This document shows positions 1 through 8,882 of a stretch of DNA of 64,000 nucleotides, piece by piece (the stretch's first letter is position 1; every line of letters begins with the position of its first letter). Below the pieces are notes generated by a model. It was given only the letters and a program-made list of their open reading frames with translations, did no database searches and was not told where the DNA came from. The position numbers and the translations under genes are program-made. This DNA is from an uncultured Faecalibacterium sp. (lineage in GTDB: Bacteria; Bacillota; Clostridia; Oscillospirales; Ruminococcaceae), in contig CAKSVD010000001.1 in assembly GCA_934503275.1 (NCBI GenBank), forward strand, positions 62,001-126,000, given 5' to 3'.

Positions 1-1
1 C

Positions 2-241
2 GACCGCCTGTGCGTGGTCACCGCACCCTTTGAGACCAGCGTGGCGCGCATCGTGGCGCGGGACGGCATCTCGCCGGAGATGGCCGCCCGCCGCCTGAAT
101 GCCCAGACCCCGGAACAGACCCTGACCGCACAGGCGGACTACACCCTGCATAACGACGCCGGGCTGGAGGCGCTGCAAGCCGCAGCCGCCCGCCTGTGTG
201 TGCAGCTGCAGACAGAAGGGGGCGTGACGGCAGCGCTTTGA
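2..241 (+). CDS. coaE: dephospho-CoA kinase, C-terminal part (partial at window edge)
   Basis: The last 79 residues of a reading frame open to the left edge. The segment with VTAPFETSVARIVARDGIS, then a Q-rich stretch leading to ADYTLHNDAGLEAL, matches the end of CoaE, which phosphorylates dephospho-CoA in the last step of CoA synthesis. The P-loop lies outside the window, so the call rests on the C-terminal pattern (the 'R...D..S.E.A..R...Q' helix and the 'AD..L.N.G' strand). The stop codon overlaps a TTG start for the next gene, which suggests translational coupling. Confidence 0.75.
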   Translation, partial: DRLCVVTAPFETSVARIVARDGISPEMAARRLNAQTPEQTLTAQADYTLHNDAGLEALQAAAARLCVQLQTEGGVTAAL

Positions 242-903
242 ACGAACAAAATTATGAAAAAGCCTATGACCCCATAGCCGCCCGGGAGCGCCGCGCGGCG
301 CGGGAAAAGCAGCGCCGCCGCAAACAGCAGCGCCGCCGCCGGATGGTGCTGCGGCTGGCTGCGTTGTGCTTGGCTGTGGTGCTTACGGTGTGCGTGGTGC
401 CGCCTTTGTGCAACCGGGCAGAGCGGCTTTTGTACCCCCGCAAGTACGAGCAGCGGGTGGAAAAATGGGCAGCAGCCTACGAGCTGGACCCGCTGCTGGT
501 CTACGCCTTTATCCGCACCGAAAGCGGCTTTGACCCGCAGGCCACCTCCAGTGTGGATGCCCGGGGCCTGATGCAGATGACCGAGGAGACCTTTTTCTGG
601 ATGCGCAGCAAGATTGCCCCGGATGAGCCGCTGACCTTTGCCGACCTGTACGACCCCGAAACCGCCATCCGCTTTGGGTGCTGCTACCTGCACCTGTGCA
701 TGGTACGCTACAAGGGCGATGTATCCACGGCGGCAGCGGCCTACCACAGCGGCTGGGGCACAGTGGATCAGCTGCTGCAAATAGAGGAGCACTCCGCAGA
801 CGGGGAAACGCTGCAGGGCTTCCCCTATAACCAGATGCACCACTACGTCAACAAGATCACCGCCTGCTACCAGACCTATCAGCGTCTGTACGCAGGTCAA
901 TGA
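238..903 (+). CDS. membrane-anchored lytic transglycosylase (SLT domain)
   Basis: A 221-residue protein with a very basic N-terminus (KQRRRKQQRRRR), one membrane helix at about residues 36-58 and an SLT/lysozyme-like domain. The catalytic glutamate is in the segment FIRTESGFDPQATSSVDARG, followed by GLMQM, and AAYHSGWGTV fits the conserved AYN.G motif. Enzymes of this family cut the MurNAc-GlcNAc bond of peptidoglycan to give 1,6-anhydroMurNAc. The start is uncertain. TTG at 238 overlaps the coaE stop and has GAAGGGGG upstream; GTG at 196 would add 14 residues. The membrane helix suggests that the enzyme is tethered and acts outside the cell. Confidence 0.85.
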   Translation: MNEQNYEKAYDPIAARERRAAREKQRRRKQQRRRRMVLRLAALCLAVVLTVCVVPPLCNRAERLLYPRKYEQRVEKWAAAYELDPLLVYAFIRTESGFDPQATSSVDARGLMQMTEETFFWMRSKIAPDEPLTFADLYDPETAIRFGCCYLHLCMVRYKGDVSTAAAAYHSGWGTVDQLLQIEEHSADGETLQGFPYNQMHHYVNKITACYQTYQRLYAGQ

Positions 904-927
904 TAAAAAGTTAAGGAGCGTAAAATT

Positions 928-2331
928 ATGAGTGAGAAACTTACTGCAAAAGAGTACGCTGAAAAGCTGCTCTACACCCCCGAATACGCTGCCGACAAGC
1001 AGGCAGACGTAAAGGAAAAGGCTGCTGCCTTTGCCGAGGGCTACAAGAAATTTTTGGACAGCGCCAAGACCGAGCGCGAGGCTGCCGTTGTCAGCGAGCA
1101 GATGCTGCTGGCTGCCGGCTACAAGGCTTTTGAGCCCCAAAAGGCCTACGCCCCCGGCGAGAAGGTCTACTTCATTCAGGAGAACAAGGCTGTTGTGGCG
1201 GCTACCATCGGCCAGAAGCCCTATGAGGAGGGCTTCCGTCTGGTCATCGCCCACATCGACTGCCCCCGTCTGGACTTGCGTCCCAACCCCCTGTACGAGT
1301 CTGACCACATGAGCTACTTCCGCACCCACTACTACGGCGGCGTGCGCAAGTACCAGTGGGCTACCATCCCGCTGGCCATCCATGGCGTGTTCACCCGCGC
1401 CGACGGTTCCAGCGTCAACTTTTCCATCGGTGAGGACGAGAACGATCCCGTGTTCTGCATCACCGACCTGCTGCCCCATCTGGGTGCCGAGCAGAACGAG
1501 CGCAAGCTCAGCGAGGGCATCAAGGGCGAGGAACTGAACGTGCTCATCGGCTCTGACACCGTGGAGGAAGAGGACGTCAAGGAGGCTGTCAAGCTGAACA
1601 CCCTCATCCTGCTGAACCAGAAGTACGGCATCACCGAGCGCGACTTCACCCGCGCCGAGATCGAGGTGGTGCCCGCCAGCAAGGCACGCGATGTGGGCTT
1701 TGACCGCTCCATGATCGGTGCCTACGGCCACGATGACCGCGTGGATGCTTACCCCGCACTGCTGGCCGAGATCGAGACCAAGGACCCTGTGCACACCACC
1801 ATCTGCGTGCTGACCGATAAGGAAGAGATCGGCTCCGACGGCGTGACCGGTATGCAGAGTATGTATGTGTTCCACTTTATGCAGCTGCTCTGCCGCGCTG
1901 CCGGTCAGGACGATATCCTGGCCTTCCGCAACAGCGTGTGCCTGTCTGCGGACGTGACCGCCGCCTTCGACCCCTCCTGGGCAAGCGCCTTTGAGAAGCA
2001 GAACGGCACCTACGCTGGCCGCGGCATTGCCATCTTCAAGTACACCGGCAGCCGCGGCAAGAGTTCTGCCAGCGACGCCAACGCCGAGCTGGTGGGCGAC
2101 ATCACCCGGATGCTGGATGCCAACAACGTGGCATGGCAGATCGGCGAGATGGGCCGTCTGGATCTGGGCGGCGGCGGCACCATTGCCAAGTATGTGGCAA
2201 ACCGCGGCATCAAGGTGCTGGATATGGGCGTGCCCGTGCTGTCCATGCACTCTCCCTTTGAGGTTATCCATAAGACCGACCTGTACATGGCTTACCGCAC
2301 CTTCTCTGTGTTCTGCCAGTCTGCGGACTAA
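928..2331 (+). CDS. M18 family aminopeptidase
   Basis: A 467-residue metallopeptidase of the M18 (aspartyl aminopeptidase/ApeA) family. Visible metal-ligand and catalytic segments are IAHIDCPRLDLRP, GAYGHDDRVDAY, the DKEEIGSDG pair of glutamates and MHSPFEVIHKTDLYM near the C-terminus, all in family order and at normal length. It removes N-terminal residues from peptides in the cytoplasm. A clear AAGGAG lies 8 bases before the ATG, and a strong terminator follows. No signal peptide is seen. Confidence 0.93.
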   Translation: MSEKLTAKEYAEKLLYTPEYAADKQADVKEKAAAFAEGYKKFLDSAKTEREAAVVSEQMLLAAGYKAFEPQKAYAPGEKVYFIQENKAVVAATIGQKPYEEGFRLVIAHIDCPRLDLRPNPLYESDHMSYFRTHYYGGVRKYQWATIPLAIHGVFTRADGSSVNFSIGEDENDPVFCITDLLPHLGAEQNERKLSEGIKGEELNVLIGSDTVEEEDVKEAVKLNTLILLNQKYGITERDFTRAEIEVVPASKARDVGFDRSMIGAYGHDDRVDAYPALLAEIETKDPVHTTICVLTDKEEIGSDGVTGMQSMYVFHFMQLLCRAAGQDDILAFRNSVCLSADVTAAFDPSWASAFEKQNGTYAGRGIAIFKYTGSRGKSSASDANAELVGDITRMLDANNVAWQIGEMGRLDLGGGGTIAKYVANRGIKVLDMGVPVLSMHSPFEVIHKTDLYMAYRTFSVFCQSAD

Positions 2332-2383
2332 AAAAAGCGTGCACCGCAGCCTGCGGCATACACGCAATAAAAGCACCTTTTTA

Positions 2384-2423
2384 CAGAGCCGCTGCACATT
2401 TTTGTGCGGCGGCTCTGTTTTTT
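2384..2423 (+). terminator. intrinsic terminator after the aminopeptidase gene
   Basis: A 15-bp stem with one mismatch (CAGAGCCGCTGCACA / TGTGCGGCGGCTCTG) is followed by six T. It ends the aminopeptidase transcript just before the merR promoter. Confidence 0.9.
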
Positions 2424-2434
2424 GCGCAAAACCC

Positions 2435-2465
2435 TTGACCTTCAACCGACTTTAAGGTGTAATGT
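2435..2465 (+). promoter_or_regulatory. MerR-type promoter and operator of the merR gene
   Basis: TTGACC and TAATGT are separated by 19 bp instead of 17, the hallmark of promoters that MerR proteins activate by DNA distortion. A 21-bp imperfect palindrome with half-sites ACCTT and AAGGT (2438-2458) fills the spacer. The regulator starts 20 bp downstream, so autoregulation is likely. Confidence 0.75.
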
Positions 2466-2484
2466 AAGGGCGGAGGTGAAGCAA

Positions 2485-3330
2485 ATGAACATCAAACAGG
2501 CTTCCGAACAAAGCGGCGTGTCCGCCCCGAACATCCGCTTTTATGAAAAAGAAGGGCTTCTCACACCGGCGCGCAGGCAGGGCAATGACTACCGCGATTA
2601 CACCGCCGGGGATGTCCGCACCCTCAAGCTCATCCGAATGCTGCGGATGCTGGATGTGCCGCTGCCCACCATCAAGGCGGTACTGCGCGGGGAACAGCCC
2701 CTGCAGCAGGCGCTGCAAGCCCAGCAGACCGTGCTGGAGCGGCAGGCGGCGCAGCTGGCAGCAGCCATGCAGTTTTGTGCCGACCTTGCCCGGCAGGCAC
2801 CGCAGACAGAAACGCTGGACGTGGATGCCTGCCTGACCCGCATGGAAAGCCCCACCCCGCAGCAGGGCTTCTTCTCCGGCTGGCTGCAGGATTACTGCAC
2901 GCTGGCGCGGGTGCAGCATCAAAAGCACTTTTTCTTTATCCCGCAGGGCAGCATCAACACCCCGCAGGAGTTTACGGCAGCGCTGCAGACCTATGCAGAA
3001 GAGCACGGAATGCAGTTCGCCCTGACCAAAGAGGGGATGTACCCGGAGTTTTTGCTGGAGGGCATTCCGTATAAGGCCTACCGCAACCCGGGCAAGTACC
3101 GGGACGAGATCTGCTGCGATGCCCTGCACCCTGAGCAGCTGGACACCGGGCTTCCCTCCCGGCGGGAGAAGCTACTGCGCATCGCGCGTATCATGCTGCC
3201 ACCGGTGTGCATCTTTGCCGCCATCATGGCAGCAGACTGGGTAGTCACCGGCGGCGCAGGCTGGCTGTGGCTGGCGGTGCTGGTCTCTGCCGGAGTGCTG
3301 CTGGGACGCTGCCTTGAAAGGTGGTTATAA
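2485..3330 (+). CDS. MerR family regulator with C-terminal membrane helices
   Basis: A 281-residue protein. Residues 1-70 form a winged-helix MerR domain (IKQASEQSGVSAPNIRFYEKEGLL). A helical dimerisation stretch follows to about 125, then a 90-residue effector-like region. The last 50 residues hold two hydrophobic stretches (IMLPPVCIFAAIMAADWVV and LWLAVLVSAGVLLG) that look like membrane helices. MerR proteins are normally soluble, so this one may be membrane-tethered. GGAGGTGA lies 5 bases before the ATG. The ligand is unknown. The 19-bp-spaced promoter just upstream is the obvious target. Confidence 0.85.
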   Translation: MNIKQASEQSGVSAPNIRFYEKEGLLTPARRQGNDYRDYTAGDVRTLKLIRMLRMLDVPLPTIKAVLRGEQPLQQALQAQQTVLERQAAQLAAAMQFCADLARQAPQTETLDVDACLTRMESPTPQQGFFSGWLQDYCTLARVQHQKHFFFIPQGSINTPQEFTAALQTYAEEHGMQFALTKEGMYPEFLLEGIPYKAYRNPGKYRDEICCDALHPEQLDTGLPSRREKLLRIARIMLPPVCIFAAIMAADWVVTGGAGWLWLAVLVSAGVLLGRCLERWL

Positions 3331-3337
3331 GGCCGCG

Positions 3338-4189
3338 TTACCTCAGCGGCAGCGCCTCGGCTACGGTCAAAAAGGTGTAGCCGTTATCCGTATACCACCG
3401 GATGATATCCGGCAGCGCCTCGGCGGTGGTGCGGGTGGTGGCAGAGTCGTGCATCAGCACCACGCAATGGGTCTGCTCACCGGTCTCCCGCACCACGTTG
3501 CGGTAAATGGTATCCGCACTGGGGTGCCCGCCCACGGCGTCCTCGGCGCAGACGTTCCAGTCTACCCACTGCCAGCCGCGCTGCTCTACCTCGTTTTTTA
3601 GCTGTTGCATCAGCCCCTTGCCGCCGTAGCGGCGGCTCACGGTGTTGGTGCTGCCGCCGGGAAAGCGCAGGTACCGGATGCTCTCTGCGTCCACATAGGG
3701 CGCGATGCGCTGTTTCAGCAGGGCGATATCCTGCCAGTAGGCGGCGCTGCTGCGGTAGATGTCACTGTATTCGTGGGAGGCAGAGTGCAGCGCGATTTGA
3801 TGCCCGGCGGCAGCAGCCTGCGTGAGCAGGGGCAGATATTTCTCGTTGTAGCCGGTGGCCACCACAAAAAAGGTGCCGTGTACCCCGGCGGCATCCAGTG
3901 CCGCAAGCACCTCCGGGGTGGTCTTGCTGGGGCCATCGTCAAAGGTCAGGCAGACCCATTTTTCCGGCAGGGAAGGGGCAGTGGGCGCACCGGCATCGGA
4001 TGCAGCCACCACCGGTGCGGCAGGGGAAAAGGGCGAAAAGTCTGGCGCGGCGGTCAGCTCGCTCAGCTGGCAGCCCACCGGTGCGCGAGCCGGCATCAGC
4101 CACCCCGCCGCAAACGCTGCCAGCGCTGCCGCCAGCAGCCCGCCCCATAGCCCGATGTGCCCGCCGGTGCGCCGCACAAATAGCTTCAT
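3338..4189 (-). CDS. polysaccharide deacetylase (NodB family)
   Basis: A 283-residue protein with an N-terminal membrane anchor (about residues 13-31) and a NodB homology domain. Motifs are in order: TFDDGP (motif 1, catalytic Asp), HSASHEYSD (motif 2, zinc His pair), RFPGGS (motif 3), DWNVCAEDAVG (motif 4) and VVLMHDSATT (motif 5). Such enzymes remove acetyl groups from GlcNAc or MurNAc in peptidoglycan or other envelope polymers. The gene is convergent with merR. The start is set by AAGGAGG 10 bases upstream of the ATG; a longer in-frame extension would run into the tRNA. Confidence 0.92.
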   Translation of the reverse strand: MKLFVRRTGGHIGLWGGLLAAALAAFAAGWLMPARAPVGCQLSELTAAPDFSPFSPAAPVVAASDAGAPTAPSLPEKWVCLTFDDGPSKTTPEVLAALDAAGVHGTFFVVATGYNEKYLPLLTQAAAAGHQIALHSASHEYSDIYRSSAAYWQDIALLKQRIAPYVDAESIRYLRFPGGSTNTVSRRYGGKGLMQQLKNEVEQRGWQWVDWNVCAEDAVGGHPSADTIYRNVVRETGEQTHCVVLMHDSATTRTTAEALPDIIRWYTDNGYTFLTVAEALPLR

Positions 4190-4345
4190 ATACAAACCCC
4201 TCCTTTGCTCTGGGTGCAGCGCCGCAGGCAGGCTTTCTGCAACAAATGACCTGTGCAATTGCCCGCAGGGCTGCCCTTGCGTGCGCGCTGCGCTGCTATT
4301 ATAGATATGAAGCTTAAAAAAACTTATGAGAAACAAAGAAACCAC

Positions 4346-4374
4346 TTGACGAATTGCCGGAAATGTGTTACTAT
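4346..4374 (+). promoter_or_regulatory. promoter of the tRNA-Leu pair
   Basis: TTGACG, a 17-bp spacer and TACTAT lie about 60 bp upstream of the first tRNA-Leu. This is a good vegetative promoter match. Confidence 0.65.
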
Positions 4375-4436
4375 ATCCAAGCAGTCCGCACCAACGGTTT
4401 TCTACCTCAAAAACCGGAGAACTGTAAAACAGGTAT

Positions 4437-4520
4437 GCGAGGGTGGCGGAACTGGCAGACGCGCACGTTTGAGGTGCGTGTGGTTTATCCTTGGGGGTTC
4501 GAGTCCCCTCCCTCGCACCA
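4437..4520 (+). tRNA. tRNA-Leu (anticodon GAG)
   Basis: The acceptor stem GCGAGGG pairs with CCCTCGC and CCA is encoded. The anticodon stem is CACGT/GCGTG with loop TTGAGGT, giving anticodon GAG. The T arm is GGGGG-TTCGAGT-CCCCT. There is an extended variable region, as expected for a class II leucine tRNA. Confidence 0.93.
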
Positions 4521-4521
4521 G

Positions 4522-4552
4522 AAGGCAAGTCGGTTTTTGACTTGCCTTTTTT
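4522..4552 (+). terminator. terminator-like hairpin between the two tRNA-Leu genes
   Basis: AAGGCAAGTC and GACTTGCCTT form a perfect 10-bp stem followed by a T run, directly after the CCA of the first tRNA. No promoter for the second tRNA is obvious, so the hairpin may be partial or act in processing. Confidence 0.75.
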
Positions 4553-4558
4553 CTATGA

Positions 4559-4638
4559 GCAGAAGTGGTGGAATGGCAGACACGCTGGTTTTAGGCACCA
4601 GTTCCTAGTGAGTGAGGGTTCAAGTCCCTTCTTCTGCA
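4559..4638 (+). tRNA. tRNA-Leu (anticodon TAG)
   Basis: The acceptor stem GCAGAAG pairs with CTTCTGC. The anticodon stem CTGGT/ACCAG encloses loop TTTAGGC, giving TAG. CCA is not encoded (ATA follows), unlike the upstream tRNA. The variable arm is short but compatible with leucine. Confidence 0.9.
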
Positions 4639-4644
4639 TAACGT

Positions 4645-4691
4645 AAAAATCCGCATGATTGCTGGAAAATCCAGTGTTCATGCGGATTTTT
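4645..4691 (+). terminator. terminator after tRNA-Leu(TAG)
   Basis: A perfect 14-bp outer stem (AAAAATCCGCATGA / TCATGCGGATTTTT) encloses a second small CTGG/CCAG hairpin. The terminal T run ends the tRNA transcript. Confidence 0.85.
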
Positions 4692-5005
4692 ATATTTGCA
4701 GTGTTTCGAATACTATCGAGTACTAACCAATATTTGCACTTACTTGCTATCCGAAAGTCTGCAAAAAGTCTGCAAGTTTTATGCGTGGTCCACGATGTTT
4801 GCCCAGTACTCGATGAGCTTGCCATCCACGGAAGGGGTCGTTAATGGGAAACAGCATTTGCAGTGTTCACTCTATGTGGAACCCCCTCTGTGAAAATGGG
4901 GTACCGGAGCGTCCGCAGACGCTCCGGTACCCTGAAATTATAAATCTATTTCCGCTAAGAATGCCCAGAGCAGCGCGGAGGGCATTTAAAATTGTCTTAC
5001 ACAAA
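4692..5005. other. intergenic stretch without a supported gene
   Basis: About 310 bases with no reading frame that has a credible ribosome binding site or family resemblance. It holds only the palindromic repeat at 4899-4932. Confidence 0.6.
4899..4932. repeat. dispersed palindromic hairpin repeat, copy 1
   Basis: A perfect 15-bp stem, GGGTACCGGAGCGTC with its complement, around a CGCA loop. Nearly the same palindrome recurs at 13771-13818. There is no T run here, so it is not a plain terminator; it resembles a REP/BIME-like intergenic element. Confidence 0.7.
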
Positions 5006-5044
5006 GCAAGGCCGCAGCACGGTATTTTGTGCTGCGGCCTTGCC
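5006..5044 (-). terminator. terminator of pyrG
   Basis: GCAAGGCCGCAGCAC and its perfect complement form a 15-bp stem with a short loop, 15 bp beyond the pyrG stop. The minus-strand read-out continues TTTGTG. Confidence 0.8.
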
Positions 5045-5058
5045 TTTATATTATGCTA

Positions 5059-6690
<1,632 letters not shown>

Positions 6691-6736
6691 AAAAATATAC
6701 CTTCCTCTGTCGTAAAATAAAACTCTTCCATAAAAG

Positions 6737-6780
6737 GCCCGCTCCCGTGCACCCCTTTTCCTGCGGGTGCGGGGCGAAGC
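6737..6780 (-). terminator. possible terminator or attenuator between the ANTAR gene and pyrG
   Basis: Read on the minus strand, GCACCC...GGGTGC is nested inside GCCCCGC...GCGGGC and is followed by CTTTTA. The T run is weak, so partial read-through into pyrG is plausible. Confidence 0.4.
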
Positions 6781-6788
6781 CCTATGTC

Positions 6789-7367
6789 TCATTCGCTTCT
6801 GTCAGCGTACTCCTCCAGCACCTCCTGCGCCACCTCAGTGCGGTCGCGGCGGGTGTCCATGGCCTGTTTTTCAAGGTAGCGGTGCGCCTCAGCCTCGGTC
6901 ATGTGGGCGTGCTCTACCAGACAGCACTTTGCCCGGCTGACAAGCCGCAGCTGCCCGATCTTGTCCTGCAGGCGGGCGTTCTCCTGCCGCAGGCGCTGCA
7001 GGCGGTGGTTGCCCGCAGCCGCCATGTGCATGGCCTGCAAAAACAACGGGGTGGTGAAGGGCTTGCTCAGCAGCAACACCCCCTGCTCGTTCAGGGGGGC
7101 AAGCAGCTGCTCGGCCTGTGCGGCTTTTACCAGAAAGACCACACCGGCATCGGTCTGCTCTACGGCGGTAATGCACAATTCGTGCCCGAACTCATCGGGC
7201 AGGGGAGCGTTGACCACGATCAACTCAAAATCAGATTCCGACATTCTGCGCCGTGCTTCGGCTCCGCTGGGAATGATCACCGGGCGGCTGTAGCCTATCT
7301 CGGACAGCCGCGCGGCAATATATTCGTTGGAGTTGGCACCGGCGCTTACGATCAGTGCGCGTCCCAT
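6789..7367 (-). CDS. ANTAR-domain response regulator (transcription antiterminator)
   Basis: A 192-residue protein with an AmiR/NasT layout. Residues 1-120 are a receiver-like domain that is degenerate around the phosphorylation site (NAPLPDE). A coiled coil follows ([19 protein letters not shown]), then a C-terminal ANTAR three-helix bundle ([21 protein letters not shown]). ANTAR proteins bind paired RNA hairpins and prevent intrinsic termination, often in nitrogen-assimilation operons. It sits 33 bp after glnA, and both upstream gln genes have terminator-like hairpins in their leaders, so those mRNAs are the likely targets. ATG 7367 has AAAGGAG 8 bases upstream; an earlier GTG has no spacing to the same site. 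Confidence 0.9.
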   Translation of the reverse strand: MGRALIVSAGANSNEYIAARLSEIGYSRPVIIPSGAEARRRMSESDFELIVVNAPLPDEFGHELCITAVEQTDAGVVFLVKAAQAEQLLAPLNEQGVLLLSKPFTTPLFLQAMHMAAAGNHRLQRLRQENARLQDKIGQLRLVSRAKCCLVEHAHMTEAEAHRYLEKQAMDTRRDRTEVAQEVLEEYADRSE

Positions 7368-7400
7368 TTTCCGCACTCCTTTCTCCTGCGCAGGCAGGGA

Positions 7401-8720
7401 TCAGATGGCGTTAAAATAGTAGACGCGCTCGTGCTCGGCCCGGTCAGGCGCACTCCGCAATGCGGCGCAGCGCTTGAGTTCCTCCGAGAAATAGCGCTTG
7501 GAAAGCCCTTCCGGCAGCACCTTGCGCAAGAACTCGCTCTCCTCGGCTACCTGTACCGCCTCCTCAAGGGTGGCGGGCAGGGTCTCAAGGCCCAGTCCCT
7601 TGGCCTCGGCGGCATCGAACAGGTTGCGGTTCACCGGCGGGGGCAGCACCATGCGCTTTTCAATGCCGTCCAGTCCGGCGGCAAGGATCAGGCTAATGGC
7701 CAGATACGGGTTGCAGGCGGGGTCCGGGCTGCGCAGCTCCATGCGGCAGCTGTCGCCCTTGACCATGGGGATGCGCACCAGCTGGCTGCGGTTCTGGCGG
7801 CTCCAGCTGACATAGCGGGGCGCTTCGTCACAGCCAAAGCGCTGGTAGCTGTTGGGCAGGGGATTGGTGAACACGGTCAGTTCCCGGCTGTGTGCCAGCA
7901 CACCGGCCATAAAGCTGCCTGCTACGCTGTCCGGGGCAATATCGCCCTCAAACAGGTTTTTGCCGTCCATGTAAAGTGAGAGGTTGATGTGCAGCCCGCT
8001 GCCGGCCTGCTGGGGCAGGGGCTTGGGCAGAAAGCTGGCGTGCAGGCCGTTGCGCATGGCAATGGCACGGACGATCTGCTTAAAGGTCATCACGTTGTCG
8101 GCGGTTTTCAGCGGCCCTGCGTAGCGGCAGTCGATCTCGTTCTGGCCGTTGCCGCTCTCGTGGTGGCTGTGCTGGGGCGCCATGCCCATCTGCTCCATGG
8201 TCAGGCAGATATCCCGGCGCAGGTTCTCGCCCGCATCCAGCGGCGCAACGTCAAAATATCCGCCAAAGTCGATGGGAATGCAGGTGGGACGGCCCCGGTC
8301 GTCCTTTTCAAACAGATAAAACTCGCACTCGGTACCCACGTTGCAGGTAAGCCCCAGCTTTTTGAATCTGCGGTTCACATCCCGCAAAAAGCCGCGGCAG
8401 TTGCCGCTAAAGGCTGCGCCGTCCGGCTTTTCCACATCGCAGAAGAACTGCATCACCCGCCCCTCGGTGGGACGCCACGGCAGGATGGTCACGGTAGAAA
8501 GGTCCGGCCGCAGCACAAGGTCGCTTTCCTCAACGTGCATAAAGCCCGCAATGGAACTGCCGTCAAAGCACACGCCCTCTTCCAGCGCCTTGGACAGGTT
8601 GCTGGCCAGCACGGCAATGTTCTTCTGGGTGCCAAAGATATCGCAGAAGGCAAAGCGCACAAATTTAACGTTGTTGTCCTCCACAAAATCCAGAATATCC
8701 TGTTGGGTGGAATAGCTCAT
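7401..8720 (-). CDS. glnA: glutamine synthetase type I
   Basis: A 439-residue GSI without the adenylylation insert, like the GSI-alpha enzymes of Firmicutes. Visible are the beta-grasp start (NVKFVRFAFCDIFG), DGSSIAGF, the glutamate-binding EFYLFEKDD region, HHESGNGQNEID and RNRSQLVRIP. It joins ammonium to glutamate with ATP in the cytoplasm. It lies 162 bp downstream of glnN with a terminator hairpin in the gap, and is followed closely by the ANTAR gene. GTAAGGGGG precedes the ATG. Confidence 0.96.
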   Translation of the reverse strand: MSYSTQQDILDFVEDNNVKFVRFAFCDIFGTQKNIAVLASNLSKALEEGVCFDGSSIAGFMHVEESDLVLRPDLSTVTILPWRPTEGRVMQFFCDVEKPDGAAFSGNCRGFLRDVNRRFKKLGLTCNVGTECEFYLFEKDDRGRPTCIPIDFGGYFDVAPLDAGENLRRDICLTMEQMGMAPQHSHHESGNGQNEIDCRYAGPLKTADNVMTFKQIVRAIAMRNGLHASFLPKPLPQQAGSGLHINLSLYMDGKNLFEGDIAPDSVAGSFMAGVLAHSRELTVFTNPLPNSYQRFGCDEAPRYVSWSRQNRSQLVRIPMVKGDSCRMELRSPDPACNPYLAISLILAAGLDGIEKRMVLPPPVNRNLFDAAEAKGLGLETLPATLEEAVQVAEESEFLRKVLPEGLSKRYFSEELKRCAALRSAPDRAEHERVYYFNAI

Positions 8721-8750
8721 AAATAACCCCCTTACAAAAACTGTATTTCA

Positions 8751-8799
8751 AATAAAACGCCCAAAGGCCTGCCCTCAAAAAGGGAGCAGGTCTTTGGGC
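8751..8799 (-). terminator. terminator/attenuator in the glnN-glnA gap
   Basis: On the minus strand GCCCAAAGACCTGC pairs with GCAGGCCTTTGGGC, with one G-T pair, around a CCC/GGG inner helix, then GTTTTATTT. It sits 30 bp upstream of glnA, a typical place for an ANTAR-controlled attenuator. Confidence 0.75.
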
Positions 8800-8882
8800 T
8801 GGTGTAAGAAATAGGAAAAGGAGAATGGCTAATTGATCCGGCAGCCGGCGGATGCTTATTTTTTTACGCTGGTATGAGAAGA

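Noticed and set aside
139..2445. A 768-codon minus-strand frame across the transglycosylase and aminopeptidase genes
   Set aside because: It spans two well-supported genes in the other direction, and its composition is that of a shadow frame.
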